A stretch of 64,000 bases of DNA, taken from the NCBI RefSeq assembly GCF_018736145.1, contig NZ_CP059997.1, positions 10,229,501 to 10,293,500 on the forward strand, read 5' to 3'. Positions 1-12,100 of the stretch are shown one piece after another. Each line of letters begins with the position of its first letter. Position 1 is the stretch's first letter. The notes under the pieces were generated by a model that was not told where the DNA came from, made no database searches, and was given only the letters and a program-made list of their open reading frames with translations. The DNA is from Amycolatopsis sp. CA-230715. GTDB taxonomy: Bacteria; Actinomycetota; Actinomycetes; Mycobacteriales; Pseudonocardiaceae. Position numbers and translations under genes: made by a program.

Positions 1-407
1 TCGTAAATCGCCAGCTGCTGCTCGGAAAGGTAGACGAACGCGTCCTTCGCCGGCCGGAACCGCTCGACGAACGCCTGCGGATAGCTGCCGTTCTTCCGGT
101 ATTCCTGGTAGTCCTCGAGAAACGTGCCGAGCGTTCCGGCGTTCGGGTCCTTCGTCAAGCTCTTGATCGCGGTGTAGGCGGCCTTCACCTGGTCGTTCCG
201 TCCATAGTAGAAGGTCTGCTCGTAGTCCCACCACATCTCGTTCGCCCGCCGGTCGCCGGACATGCCCGGCACCGGCGGGAAATCGTCGCACGCGCCGCCG
301 GCGTCAGCGGCGTTCGCTAACGGTGCCGCGGCCACCGCGACCCCGGTCGCGGCGGCCGCGGCGAGCGTGTTGGTCAGGAACCTGCGTCGATGCAATTCAG
401 CTGACAC
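1..407 (-). CDS. Tat-exported protein of unknown function (partial, 3' end outside window)
   Basis: The reading frame opens at GTG 407, eight bases after an AGGAG at 416-420, and runs off the left edge, so only about 135 residues are visible. Residues 1-35 look like a twin-arginine signal: RRRFL, then an Ala/Val-rich hydrophobic stretch and a probable cleavage site near ANAAD. The mature part begins near ACDDFPPVPG and continues as a soluble, Tyr/Lys/Glu-rich sequence with no motif I recognise. It lies 159 bases downstream of the MFS exporter on the same strand, so it may be a neighbour of the cluster rather than part of it. The export prediction is fairly safe; the function is unknown. Confidence 0.6.
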   Translation of the reverse strand, partial: MSAELHRRRFLTNTLAAAAATGVAVAAAPLANAADAGGACDDFPPVPGMSGDRRANEMWWDYEQTFYYGRNDQVKAAYTAIKSLTKDPNAGTLGTFLEDYQEYRKNGSYPQAFVERFRPAKDAFVYLSEQQLAIY

Positions 408-566
408 GGAGTTTTCTCCTTAGGGAAATCGGGTGAACGCGCACGCAGTCGCCCGGCGCGAATCGTATTCGGACGCGTGCCATTCCCCTCCGGCACACGT
501 TCACCTTCTTGGCTCCGCCGCGCCGCGTCCACGTGTTTGACCGGAGAGCGAAGTCCATGGTCCGGC
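408..566. other. Intergenic spacer after the MFS exporter
   Basis: This 159-base gap separates the end of the long leftward NRPS transcription unit from the Tat-exported protein gene. It holds the AGGAG ribosome site for the latter at 416-420. I see no strong hairpin followed by a T-run, so no terminator can be assigned. Confidence 0.4.
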
Positions 567-1814
567 TCAGTCCGGTTCGACCGGCCTGACCGTGGGGAAG
601 CGGAGCAGGCTCGGGCTCAGCGACGCTCCGATCGCGACGCAGGCCAACGCACCGGCGCACAGCAGGACACCCGACGACCCGTCACCGGCGGCACCGACGA
701 CCAGCGCGCCCGCGAGCGGCCCCACCGCGCTGGCCGCACCGGCGCAGAACCCGACCACGCCGCTGACCCGCCCGCGCAGGCCGTCGGGAGTGACCACGAG
801 CTGGTACGTGGTGACGGTCGTGATCATCACCGGCAGGAAGAACACGAGCGCGCCGAACACCAAGCCGAGCGGGACACCGCTCGGCACGAACGCCATCACC
901 AGCGTCAACGCGGCCGCGACCCACGAAAACCCGATGATGATCACCACCGAAGGCAGGGCGGCGTGCAGCTTCGCCGCGGCCGCGGCACCCAGCACACCGC
1001 CCGCGCCGAAGCACGCCATCATGACGCCGATGCCGCCCGGCGCGATGTCGTCCTCCCCGGAGCGCACCAGAATGATGATCACCAGCCCGCTGAACACGAT
1101 CTGCGAGCACATCAGCCACACCAGGGTGGTTCTGAGCACCCGCTGCCCGAGCAGCCAGCGGAACCCGTCCAGCAGATCCCGGTGCGCGCGCCGGGGCCCC
1201 GCCGCCGGGTCGCGCTCGGCCCGTCTTCGGGGCAGGCGCAGGAAGAGCAGCGCCGTGCACGAGATCGCGAGCATCGCCGCGTCCGCCAGGAACGGCACCG
1301 TGTGGTGCACGGTGAACAGGAATCCGGCGATCGCCGGGCCGAACAGGGTCGCGAGATACGGTCTCGCGGTGTTGCGCGCCACCGCGCGCGGCAACTGCTC
1401 GGCGGCGACCAGGTGCGGCAACGTCGCCTGCTCGGTCGGTTCGAACACCGCGCCGCACAACCCGTCCACGACCGCGACCGCCAGCACCACCGCGAACGAG
1501 TAGCCGCCGAACACCAGCGTGGCACCGAGGCACGTCATCGCGACGGCCCGGACGCACTGGCAGGTCACCAGTACCTTGCCTCGGTGCCACCGGTCCGCGA
1601 TCACCCCGGCAGGCACGTTGCCCGCCATGTGCGCTACCGCGACCACTGTGGACACCAGGCCCATCTGCAGCGCGGACCCCGACTGCGCCATGATGAGCAG
1701 CGGGAACCCGATGAGCGCTATCTCGTACCCGAGTTCGGAGACCAGCAGGCCGGTCCAGAGGATGTTGTAGTTCCGGTTCCGGTAGAGCGGCCGGGGCGCG
1801 GTGCGTTCGGTCAC
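567..1814 (-). CDS. MFS exporter (EntS / MFS_3 type)
   Basis: This 415-residue membrane protein has about 12 hydrophobic segments and a typical loop between helices 2 and 3 (GVIADRWHRGKVL, residues about 70-82), the major-facilitator signature. It matches the EntS/MFS_3 group often found as drug or siderophore exporters. Its ATG at 1814 overlaps the TGA of the thioesterase gene by four bases (ATGA), so the two are translationally coupled and the gene closes the NRPS operon. Export of, and self-protection against, the cluster peptide is the likely role; that is inferred from position. Length is normal and the frame is intact. Confidence 0.85.
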   Translation of the reverse strand: MTERTAPRPLYRNRNYNILWTGLLVSELGYEIALIGFPLLIMAQSGSALQMGLVSTVVAVAHMAGNVPAGVIADRWHRGKVLVTCQCVRAVAMTCLGATLVFGGYSFAVVLAVAVVDGLCGAVFEPTEQATLPHLVAAEQLPRAVARNTARPYLATLFGPAIAGFLFTVHHTVPFLADAAMLAISCTALLFLRLPRRRAERDPAAGPRRAHRDLLDGFRWLLGQRVLRTTLVWLMCSQIVFSGLVIIILVRSGEDDIAPGGIGVMMACFGAGGVLGAAAAAKLHAALPSVVIIIGFSWVAAALTLVMAFVPSGVPLGLVFGALVFFLPVMITTVTTYQLVVTPDGLRGRVSGVVGFCAGAASAVGPLAGALVVGAAGDGSSGVLLCAGALACVAIGASLSPSLLRFPTVRPVEPD

Positions 1815-3142
1815 GGCGCTCTCCCGGTTCTCCGCGCGAGCCTGCCGATCACCTGGATCCCGTCGATCGGACCGGTGCCATCAGCCCGCGTGAACCGGCC
1901 CGTGTAGGTCATCCGCCCGCCGTCGAGTTCGCGCATGGTGAACCGCAGGCCGGGGAAGAAGGTCAGTGCCGAGTGCCGCTCGCCGTCGAGCGCGAGGAAG
2001 AAGTGGTCGTTCTCGGCCACGATCGTGAACTCCTCTTCGTTGTTCACGTACGTCCCCGCGCAGCCCGGCTCGCCCGGCACCGGGTCGGGGTCGTCCGGCA
2101 GGGTGGAGAACAGGTAGTTGGCGACGCCGACGCCGCGCTCGCGCAACGCGGTCACCAGGTCCTCCCAGAGCGCGATGCCGGTGTTCGCGTTCGTCGCGAG
2201 TGCGATCACGGTGCCGTCCGCGGGATCGAACCGGAGGTGGCACGAGGTGCCTTCGGCGTTGCCGTCGTGACCGCACCAGGTCGTGCCTTCCTCGTTGTAG
2301 AGCGTCCAGCCGAGCCCGCAGCCGTCGGCGATGCCGAACGGCCCGACTTCGAAGCGCGCCACCGCGTCACGGCGCGTTTCGGCAGCGAGATCGTCGCCGA
2401 GCAGCTTGCCGTCGAGCTGTGCGCGCGCGAAGACCAGCAGGTCGGCCGCGCTGAGCGCGAGCGCGCCGGTCGGTTCCTCCACCAGCGGCAAGGTCTGCGC
2501 CGCGACCGGCCGCACCCGCCCGAGGCCGAGCTGCACGTTGTGCCCATCGACCGCGGGCCGCGCGGATGGCGCTCCGACCACAAAGGACGGTTCTATCCCC
2601 AGTGGACGGAGCAGGACGGAGCCGACCGCTTCGGACCAGGTCATCCCGGTGATCGTCTCGACGAGATGACCCGCGAGCAGGTATCCGATGTTCGAGTACG
2701 AAAACACCGTGCCCGGCTCGTGCACGAGCGCACGGGCACCGCAGTGCTCGGCGATCCAGCGTTTGCGGCTGATTCCGTCGTCGGTCAGCTCGGGGACGTT
2801 CGAGGCGAGTCCGCCGCTGTGGCTGAGCACCTGCCTGAGCGTCACCGGGTGGCGCAGCTCGGGAAGGTACTCGGTGAGCGGCGCGTCCAGCTCGACATCG
2901 CCGTCGTCCACCAGCATCATCGCGAGCGTCGCCGTGAACGGTTTCGTCAACGATCCCAACGGAACCGCGGACGACTCGGTCATCGGCACCCCGGATCCGG
3001 CGGTCTCCTCCCCCGCGACGACCTCGATGGTGCGACCCGCGAGCCGCACCGCGAGCTGCGCGCCCGGCACCCGGTGCTCGGCGGTCAACTCGGTCAGCAG
3101 CTCCGAAAGGGTGTCCGTCGTCAGCTCGGTTTCGGGCGGCAA
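1811..3142 (-). CDS. Stand-alone PBP-type thioesterase (SurE/MppK-like peptide cyclase)
   Basis: This 443-residue serine hydrolase of the beta-lactamase/penicillin-binding fold has the nucleophile motif S64-L-T-K67, Y149-S-N151 and G291-H292-D-G, followed by a C-terminal lipocalin-like beta domain (about residues 350-443). That layout matches SurE (surugamide) and MppK (mannopeptimycin), which release and cyclise NRPS peptides ending in a D-residue. Here both large NRPSs end in an E domain and no TE domain exists, so this enzyme is the obvious release factor. The start is TTG 3142, eight bases after GGAGG; the nearby ATG at 3149 is out of frame. It lies three bases after NRPS-4. An ordinary beta-lactamase-like esterase is less likely because of the context. 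Confidence 0.85.
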   Translation of the reverse strand: MPPETELTTDTLSELLTELTAEHRVPGAQLAVRLAGRTIEVVAGEETAGSGVPMTESSAVPLGSLTKPFTATLAMMLVDDGDVELDAPLTEYLPELRHPVTLRQVLSHSGGLASNVPELTDDGISRKRWIAEHCGARALVHEPGTVFSYSNIGYLLAGHLVETITGMTWSEAVGSVLLRPLGIEPSFVVGAPSARPAVDGHNVQLGLGRVRPVAAQTLPLVEEPTGALALSAADLLVFARAQLDGKLLGDDLAAETRRDAVARFEVGPFGIADGCGLGWTLYNEEGTTWCGHDGNAEGTSCHLRFDPADGTVIALATNANTGIALWEDLVTALRERGVGVANYLFSTLPDDPDPVPGEPGCAGTYVNNEEEFTIVAENDHFFLALDGERHSALTFFPGLRFTMRELDGGRMTYTGRFTRADGTGPIDGIQVIGRLARRTGRAP

Positions 3143-3145
3143 CGC

Positions 3146-6100
3146 TCATTCCTCCGTGGTGAGGTGGGTGGTGAGGGTGGTCAGGGTGGTGGTGAGGTGG
3201 TGGTGGAGTGGTGTGGTGGTGGGATGTTGTGGGTGGTGGAGGGTGAGGGTGAGGTGGTGGTCGTGGTGGGTGGCGATGATTTCGAGGGTGTGGGTGCGGT
3301 GTTCGGTGGGGTGTTGGGGTTGGCCGGTGATCTGGTGGAAGTCGTGGTAGAGCGGATGATCGGTGTTGGTGGTGGTGTGGCCGTGGTAGTTGAACAACAC
3401 TGGTGCGCGGGGGGTGCGCAGGCGGCCGTGTTCACGTAGCGGTAGGTAGCTGGCCCCGTTGCGGGGAAGTGTGCGTAGAGCGCGCCGCACGGTTTTCACG
3501 GTGGCAGCCAGGTTTTGGCCGCGGGTCAGGTGCAGGGGGTAGATACTGGTGAACCAGCCCACGGTGCGCGAAAGGTCCGCCGTTTCGGGTAGCAGTTCTT
3601 CTTCCCGGCCGTGGCCTTCCACCTCGACCAGCACCGAGTCCTGCCCGGCCCAGGTGGTGATGGCGTCGGTGACCACGGCCAGCAGCACGTCGTGCACCCG
3701 GGCCCGGAACACTCCCGGCGCCACCCGCATCACCAACTCGGTGTCCTCTTCGGACAACACCACCGTCGTCGCGACCTCGTCGCCCACCATTCCGGGTTCG
3801 GGGATCGGCAACCCCGGTGCGGTATCGGGCAACGCATTCCAGTGGGAGAGGTCGTCATCGAGCCCGCCCGCCGCGGTGTGGTCATACAGGTGCCGGGACC
3901 AGGCTTGATACGACAAGGTTTTCCCACCCAGATCGACGGTTTTCCCGGCGTGGGTTTGCCGGTAGGCGGTGGTCAGGTCGTCGAGCAGGATCCGCCAGGA
4001 CACCCCATCCACCACCAGGTGATGCACCGTCCACACCAGCCACGCACCCCGGCCAGGCCCCCGGTCCAGCCACACCATCCGCACCACCGGCCCCGAAGCC
4101 AAATCCAGACTCCCGTCCAGTTCGGCTGTAATGGCCCGGACTGTGTCCTCCCAGACTTCTTCGTCTACTGTGGACAGGTCACGGTGGTCGAACAGGGAAT
4201 GGGGTTCGTCGGTGGCGTTGTGCTGGACCCAGCCGGTGTCGGTGTGGTGCAGGCGCATCCGTAACGCGTCGTGATGGTCCACCACACCGGCCAGCGCAGC
4301 CGACATCGCCTCCGGGTCGGTGCCGGGGGCGAGTTCGATCACGGTGGTCTGGGTGAACTGGTCCGGCACCCGCGGCCCCGCACCCAGATAATCCGACTGG
4401 ACTGGTGACAACACCACCGGACCCGACACCCGACCCCGCTCCGTGCCGTCCGGGTTTGCCGGGGTGGTGTCGTGGCGGGCGACCACCGCCAGCTCGGCGA
4501 TCGTCTGGTGCAGGAACAATTCCTTCGACGTGAACACCACACCCACACGCCGCGCCTCGAACACCACCTGCATACTCAAAATCGAATCCCCACCCAACCC
4601 AAAAAAGTTGTCCTCCACACCCACCCGCTCCACACCCAGCACACCAGCCCACACCCCCGCCAATCGCTCTTCGACCTCGGACCGCGGCTCCACGAACCTC
4701 GCCTCCGAGACCGTGATCTCCGGAACCGGTAACGACTTCCGATCCAAAGTCCCACTCGTAGTCATCGGGAGTTGATCGAGCACGGTCAGGGTGGACGGGA
4801 CCGCATACCCAGGCAGTCGTTCGGCGAGGAAGGCTCGAACATCGTTGGTGTCTATTGTGGACTTTGGTGTGGGGATGAGGTATCCGGCGAGGCGGGTGGT
4901 GCCGCTCTGGTCCTGGTGTGTGGTCGCGGCGGCCTCGGTGATGTGGGGGTGTTGGGTGAGGATGGTTTCGATGTGGCCGAGTTCGATCCGGTAGCCGCGG
5001 ATTTTGACCTGATCATCCGTCCGCCCCAGGTATTCGAGTACCCCGTCGGGTAGGCGCCGCACCAAATCCCCAGTCCGATACATCCGTCCCCCAGCCGCGG
5101 CCGCCACGAACCGGGACGCGGTCAGTGCGGGTTGACCGTGATACCCGCGCGCCAGCTGCACCGTGGCCAGATACAGCTCGCCCGCGACGCCGACCGGAAC
5201 TGGCCGCAGCCACCGGTCCAGAATGTGGGCTTCGGTATTCGCCAGCGGCGTGCCCAACGGCACGAAAGCACCACCACCAACACCGACGCCTTGGCGAACG
5301 TCATGCAGGGTGGAGTCCACAGTGGTCTCCGTCGCCCCATAGGCGTTGACGATGCGGGTGTTCCCGGCGTGGTCGAGGAGGAGTTGGCAGTCGTCGGGGC
5401 GCCAGCCTTCGGATCCGACGGCGAGGATTGTGAGGCCGAGTTCTCGGTTGGTGGTGGTGAGTTCGCGGGCCAGGGCGGTGGCGATAGCGGGCACGGTCAC
5501 CATGAACGACGCGTCGGTGTCCTCGATGAGGTCGAGCAAGGCGGGTGGGGTGGTGATGGTCTCCGGTGGGCAGATCACCATCGTGCCGCCATACAGGATC
5601 GACATCACCACATCAGCGAAAAACAGGTCCACCGACATACTCGACACCGACACACACACCGGCGCCAGCCCCGCGAGGTCGTAGTAGCGGTCCCAAGCGG
5701 CCATCATGTGCCGTAACTGGGCATGCTCGACCACCACCCCCTTCGGCCGCCCCGTCGACCCCGACGTATACGCCACATACACCACATCCCGCGACGACAC
5801 CGACACCACCGGCGGTGTCCCCGACAACCCATCCCACAAGCCACCGTCACGGTCCAGGCACACCACCTCCACACCCGCCCCAGCGACCCGGTCCGCGACC
5901 TCCACAGTGGACAGAATCAATGCCACCCCGGCATCGGTGGCCATGAACTCCACCGACTCCACCGGATACTCCGGATCCAGCGACACAAACCCCGCACCCG
6001 ACTTCACCACCCCCACCAACGCCACCACCGCCGCCACCCCCCGCGGCACACACACCCCCACCAGCACACCAGCACCCACACCCCGACCCACCAACCACCG

Positions 6101-9100
6101 CGCCAAACGATTCGACTCCACCTCCAACCCACCACACGACAACACCCCACCACCCGCAACCACCGCGGGACGATCAGCATCCGCGGCAGCCTGCGCGGTG
6201 AACAACGAACCGACCGGGCTGTGGGTGTGCCCGGCGAACCCGGCACCGGTGTCGTTCCACCGCACCAGATCCCGGCGGTCGGTGGCGGTGAGCATCGGCA
6301 GGTCGGCGACCCGGGTGCCTGGGGTGGCACCGGCGATTCCTTGGAGAAGGGTGGTCAGGTGGCCGGTCATGCGGTGGATAGTTTCTGCCGCATACAGGTC
6401 GGTGTTGTAGCTGATCGCGGCGGTGAGGTCGCCGTGCTGGTGGGCGAAGTCGAAGCTGAGGTCGTGGGTGACCTGGTCACCGGCCAGGTCCAGTTCGGAC
6501 ACCTCGATGCCGGGGATGGTCAGGTCGGGGGTGGGGGTGTTGTCGAGGCTGATCATGACATCGACCAGGGGGTTGCGGCTGGTGTCGCGTTCCGGGCGCA
6601 GCACGTCCACCAGCCGTTCGAACGGGACATCGTCGTGCGCGAACGCCTCCACCACCATCTCCCGCACAGTGTCGAGCCAGTCGGTGATAGTGGCGTGTTC
6701 GTCGACCTGGGTACGCAGCACCACGGTGTTGACGAAGAACCCGACCACTTCGTCCACTGCCAGGCCGCCACCGCGTCCGGAACTGGTCGTGCCCACCGCG
6801 ATATCGGTCTGACCGCTGTAGCGGGCCAGCAGCACCTGCACCGCCGCGGTCAGCACCACGAACACCGTCACCCCGTGTTCCCGGGCGACCCGCACCACTC
6901 CCGCCACCAACCCCGGATCCCACTCGACCCGGGCCACCGCGCCCGCCGACCCCCGCAGCAACGGCCGCGGACAATCGGTCGGCAACTCCACCGGCACCAA
7001 CCCCGCCAACCGGGCACACCACCACCGCACCCCCACCTCCACATCCCGACCCCGCTGCCACACCACGAAATCCACATACCCCACCCCAGGAACCACACCA
7101 TCAACCCGACCACCGCCCTCGACCGCGTCCTGGTACAGGGTGGTGAAATCCCGGGCCAGCACTCCCATCGACCACCCATCGGTGACGATGTGGTGCATCC
7201 CCAACCACAGCACCCACTCCCCCGACCCCAACTCGAACACCACCGGCCGCAGTACCGGACCCGACCCCAGATCGAACGGCACCCCCAACTCCGCCCCGAC
7301 CCGCTCCCGCATCACCATCTCGGGATCGTCCATCATGGACAGATCCACCACCGGCACCCGCACCGAGCCCGGCGGGTCGATCCGCTGCACACCCCGCCCC
7401 GCCACCGTCGCATACCGCGACCGCAACACCTCATGCCGCGCCACCAACCCCGACACCACCACCCCCACCACACCCACATCCACCGCACCCCGCAACCGCA
7501 ACCCCAACCCCGTGTTGTACTCCACCCCACCCGGATCAAAATCCTGCAAAAACCACAACCGCTGCTGCCCGAACGACAACGGCACCCACCCCACCCGCGA
7601 CACCCCACCAACCCCACCAACCCCACCAACCCGATCGACCCGATCGGCCCGATCGGTGTCCCGCTCCGCCAACACCGCCTCCACCACCACCGCCAACTCC
7701 CCCACCGTCGGCGCATCGAACACCACCCGCGGCGACACCACCACCCCCAACACCGACCGCACCCCCGACATCACCCGAATCCCCAAAATCGAATCCCCAC
7801 CCAACCCAAAAAAGTTGTCCTCCACACCCACCCGCTCCACACCCAACACACCAGCCCACACCCCCGCCAACAACTCCTCCACCACAGACCGCGGCCCCAC
7901 AAACCCCGCCTCGACCGCCCGGAAACCAGGCTCCGGCAACGCTTTCCGATCCAAAGTCCCACTCGCGGTCATCGGGAGTTCGTCGAGCACGGTCAGCGTG
8001 GAGGGGATCGCGTAGCCCGGCAGTCGCTCGGCAAGGAACGTCCGAACCTCGGTGGTGTCTATTGTGGACTTTTCTGTTGGGATGAGGTATCCGGCGAGGC
8101 GGGTGGTGCCGGTGTGGTCCTGGTGTGTGGTGGCGGCTGCTTCGACCACACAGGGGTGTTGGGTGAGGATGGTTTCGATGTGGCCGAGTTCGATCCGGTA
8201 ACCGCGGATCTTGACCTGATCATCCGTCCGCCCCAAGTATTCGAGCGTGCCGTCGGGTAGGCGCCGCACCAAATCCCCAGTCCGATACATCCGTCCCCCA
8301 GCCGCGGCCGCCACGAACCGGGACGCGGTCAACCCCGGTTGGCCGTGATACCCGCGCGCCAACTGCACCGTCGCCAGATACAGCTCGCCCGCGACGCCGA
8401 CCGGAACCGGCCGCAGAAACCGGTCCAGAACGTGGGCTTCGGTATTCGCCAGCGGCGTACCCAACGGCACGAAAGCACCACCACCAACACCGACGCCTTG
8501 GCGAACGTCATGCAGGGTGGAGTCCACAGTGGTCTCCGTCGCCCCATAGGCGTTGACGATCCGGGTGTTCCCGGCGTGGTCGAGGAGGAGTTGGCAGTCG
8601 TCGGGGCGCCAGCCTTCGGATCCGACGGCGAGGATTGTGAGGCCGAGGGTGCGGCCGGTGGTGGTGAGTTCGCGGGCCAGCGCGGTGGCGATAGCGGGCA
8701 CGGTCACCATGAACGACGCGTCGGTGTCCTCGATGAGGTCGAGCAAGGCGGGTGGGGTGATGATGGTCTCCGGTGGGCAGATCACCATCGTGCCGCCATA
8801 CAGGATCGACATCACCACATCAGCGAAAAACAGGTCCACCGACATACTCGACACCGACACACACACCGGCGCCAGCCCCGCGAGGTCGTAGTAGCGGTCC
8901 CAAGCGGCCATCATGTGCCGTAACTGGGCATGCTCGACCACCACCCCCTTCGGCCGCCCCGTCGACCCCGACGTATACGCCACATACACCACATCCCGCG
9001 ACGACACCGACACCACCGGCGGTGTCCCCGACAACCCATCCCACAAGCCACCGTCACGGTCCAGGCACACCACCTCCACACCCGCCCCAGCGACCCGGTC

Positions 9101-12100
9101 CGCGACCTCCACAGTGGACAGAATCAATGCCACCCCGGCATCGGTGGCCATGAACTCCACCGACTCCACCGGATACTCCGGATCCAGCGACACAAACCCC
9201 GCACCCGACTTCACCACCCCCACCAACGCCACCACCGCCGCCACCCCCCGCGGCACACACACCCCCACCAGCACACCAGCACCCACACCCCGACCCACCA
9301 ACCACCGCGCCAAACGATTCGACTCCACCTCCAACCCACCACACGACAACACCCCACCACCCGCGATCACCGCGGGACGATCAGCATCCGCGGCAGCCTG
9401 CGCGGTGAACAACCACCCCACCGGGCCGGATCCGGTCACGTCGGCGCGGGTGTCGTTCCACCGCGCCAGTGCCGCGTGTTCCGGTTCGGTGAGCATCGGC
9501 AGCGCACCGACCGAGGGCGTCCCGGCGACGATTCCGGTGATCAGCGTGCGCAGGTGACCGGCGATGCGGGAGACGGTGGACGCGTCGAACAGCTCGGGGT
9601 CGTAGCCGAGTTCGAACCGGAGCTCGGCTTCCAGTGCGGCGGCGAGCGTCAACGGGTAGTTCGTGTGCTCGTCACCGGTGAACTCGCGGACCGACAGGCC
9701 GTGCCGAGCCGCCGCGTCCTCGTCGTAGGGGAAGTTCTCGAAGACCACGATGCTGTCGAACAGGCCGGTGTCGCGCGGCACTTCGCTCCAGCCCTGGAGC
9801 TGCGCGAGCGAGACCGAGCCGTACTGGCGCGCTTCGGCCTGCGCCGCTTGCAGTCCGCGCAGCCATGACGGCACTTCGGCGTGGTCATCGACGATCGTCC
9901 TGACCGGCAGCGTGTTGATGAACAGGCCGATGATGTCGTCCGCACCGGGCAGGTCGACCGGCCTTCCCGAGACCGTCGACCCGAAGCACACGTCGTCCTC
10001 ACCGGAGCAGCGCGCCAGCAGCAACGCCCACGCGCCTTGCACGATCGTGTTCACGGTGACCCGCTCGGCGCGGGCGAACTGCTCCAGCGCCCGGGTTTCC
10101 CCCGCGTCCAGTGCCCAGCGGAGCGCCTCGGACGAACGCGCCCCGTGGGTGCGCACCGGGCGCCGGTCGAACGGCAGCCCGGTCGGCGCCCGGATCCCGG
10201 AGACGACCTGTCGCCAGTACTTTTCCGCGGCTTCCTCGTCCTGCTCGGCGAGCCAGGCCACGTAGTCGCGGTAGGGCGGGCGCGGCTCCGCCTTCACCCC
10301 GCCCGGCGCCGCGTACTGCTCGAACACGTCCGACAGCACATGGGAAAAGCTCCAGCCGTCGAGCAGGAGATGGTGCGAGGACCAGAAAACCCGCACGCTC
10401 GTGTCGGTCAGCCTCGCGAAAGTCAGCCGCAGCAGGGGCGCGGCGCCGAGGTCGACCTCCGTTTCACCGCGCCGCTCCCAGCGCAGCGCGGTTTCCTCCC
10501 GCTGTTCGGTTTCGGTCAGCTTCCGCCAGTCGAGATGGGTCACGGGCAGCCGTGCCTCCCGGTACACCACCTGCACCGGCTCGGGCACGTCCTCCCAGAC
10601 GACCGCGGTGCGCAGCACCGGGGTCCGGTCCGCGACGCGCTGCCACGCCTCCGCCAGCCGCTGGGGATCGTCCACCCCGTCCAGTACGACGCTGAAATGG
10701 CCGAGGTACACGTCGTCGCCGTCCGCGGCGAGCGAATGGAACAGCATGCCGTTCTGCATGGGCGTCAGCGGGTAGAGATCTTCCACCCGGCGCCCATCGC
10801 CCACGATCGCGTCGATCTCGTGCTGACCGAGCGGGGCGAGCGGGAAGTCCGAAGGCGTGCGCCCGCCGGCACCGGTCCGCGCGCAGTGCCGGACGATCTC
10901 GTGCAGGGCCTCGACGAACCGGGAGGCGAGGCCGTGCGCCGTCCGCTCGTGATGGATCGTGGCCGAGTAGGCCCATTCGAACTCGAGGACGCCGTCGCGG
11001 ACCATCCCGCTGATCTCCAGCAGGTGGTCGCGCTCCTGCCCCGGTGCCCGCTCACGGCCCGGGTTCGGGCACCAGCCCCGGTACAGGCCGGACTCGTCGA
11101 CCGCGTCGAACCGGCCGAGGTAGTTGAACGCCACCTGCGGCCGGGCGCCGGTACCGAGCCCGTTTTCGTTACCGGTGAGGTAGCGCAGCACCCCGTAACC
11201 GAGTCCGCCGCCGGGCACCGCCCGCAGGCTTTCCTTCACCGCCTTCAGCCACGCGCCCCAGTCGTCCCGGCCCGGCCCGGCCAGCGCGACCGGGAAATGG
11301 GTGGTGAACCAGCCGACCGTCTGCGAGAGGTCGACGTCGTCGAACAGGGCTTCGCGGCCGTGGCCTTCCAGCTCGACCGCGACCGCGTCCGATCCGGCCC
11401 ACTCGCCCAGCACCCGCGCCAACGCGCTCAGCAGTACGTCGTTGACCCGGGTGCGGTAGACCGGCGGCACCTGGCGCAGGATCGCGTGCGTCGCGTCGCG
11501 GTCCAGCCGCACCGAAACCGTCCGCATCGACGCGACGGTGTTGGCGCCCGCCGCGTCGACGGGGAGAGCCCCGCACGATTCGACCGCGCGCTCCACCGCC
11601 TGCCAGTAGGCTGGCTCGTCGCCGTTTTCGAGGCGCACGGCGTGCTCGGTGAGCAGCTGGGCCCAGCGCCGGAACGAGGTCGTCTTCGCGCCGAGGTCGA
11701 CCTCGGCGCCCCGGCGCAGCTGGTCGTAGGCGAGTTCCACGGCGGACAACAGCACGCGCCACGAAACGGCGTCGACCACCAAGTGGTGCGCGGTCAGGAA
11801 CAGGCGTGGCGCCTGCCCCCCATCCGCGAACAGCAGCGCCCGTACCACCGGCCCGGTGTCCAACCGGAACTCCGCCTGCGCGGCGAGCACGGCCGCGGAC
11901 ACGGCGGCCTCCGCATCATCCACACCGGACAGATCGACGCGGTCGAATGCGGTGTCGCCCTCGCCTGCCGGTCCGACGCACTGACGCCACGCACCGTCGG
12001 ACTCGGTGAACCGCGCGCGAAGCAGGTCGTGGTGGACGAGCGCCGTGTCCACCGCGCGGCGCAGCGCCCGTTCGTCCACATCGGAGGGCAGCTCGACGAA

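Noticed and set aside
2367..3149. ATG at 3149 as the start of the beta-lactamase-like gene
   Set aside because: It is in another frame and leads to an Arg/Gly-rich mirror product; the SxxK frame starts at TTG 3142 with a well-placed GGAGG.
3160..3360. G/T-rich tract as a CRISPR array, telomere-like or simple repeat element
   Set aside because: It has no regular repeat-spacer structure and lies fully within the reading frame of the terminal E domain.
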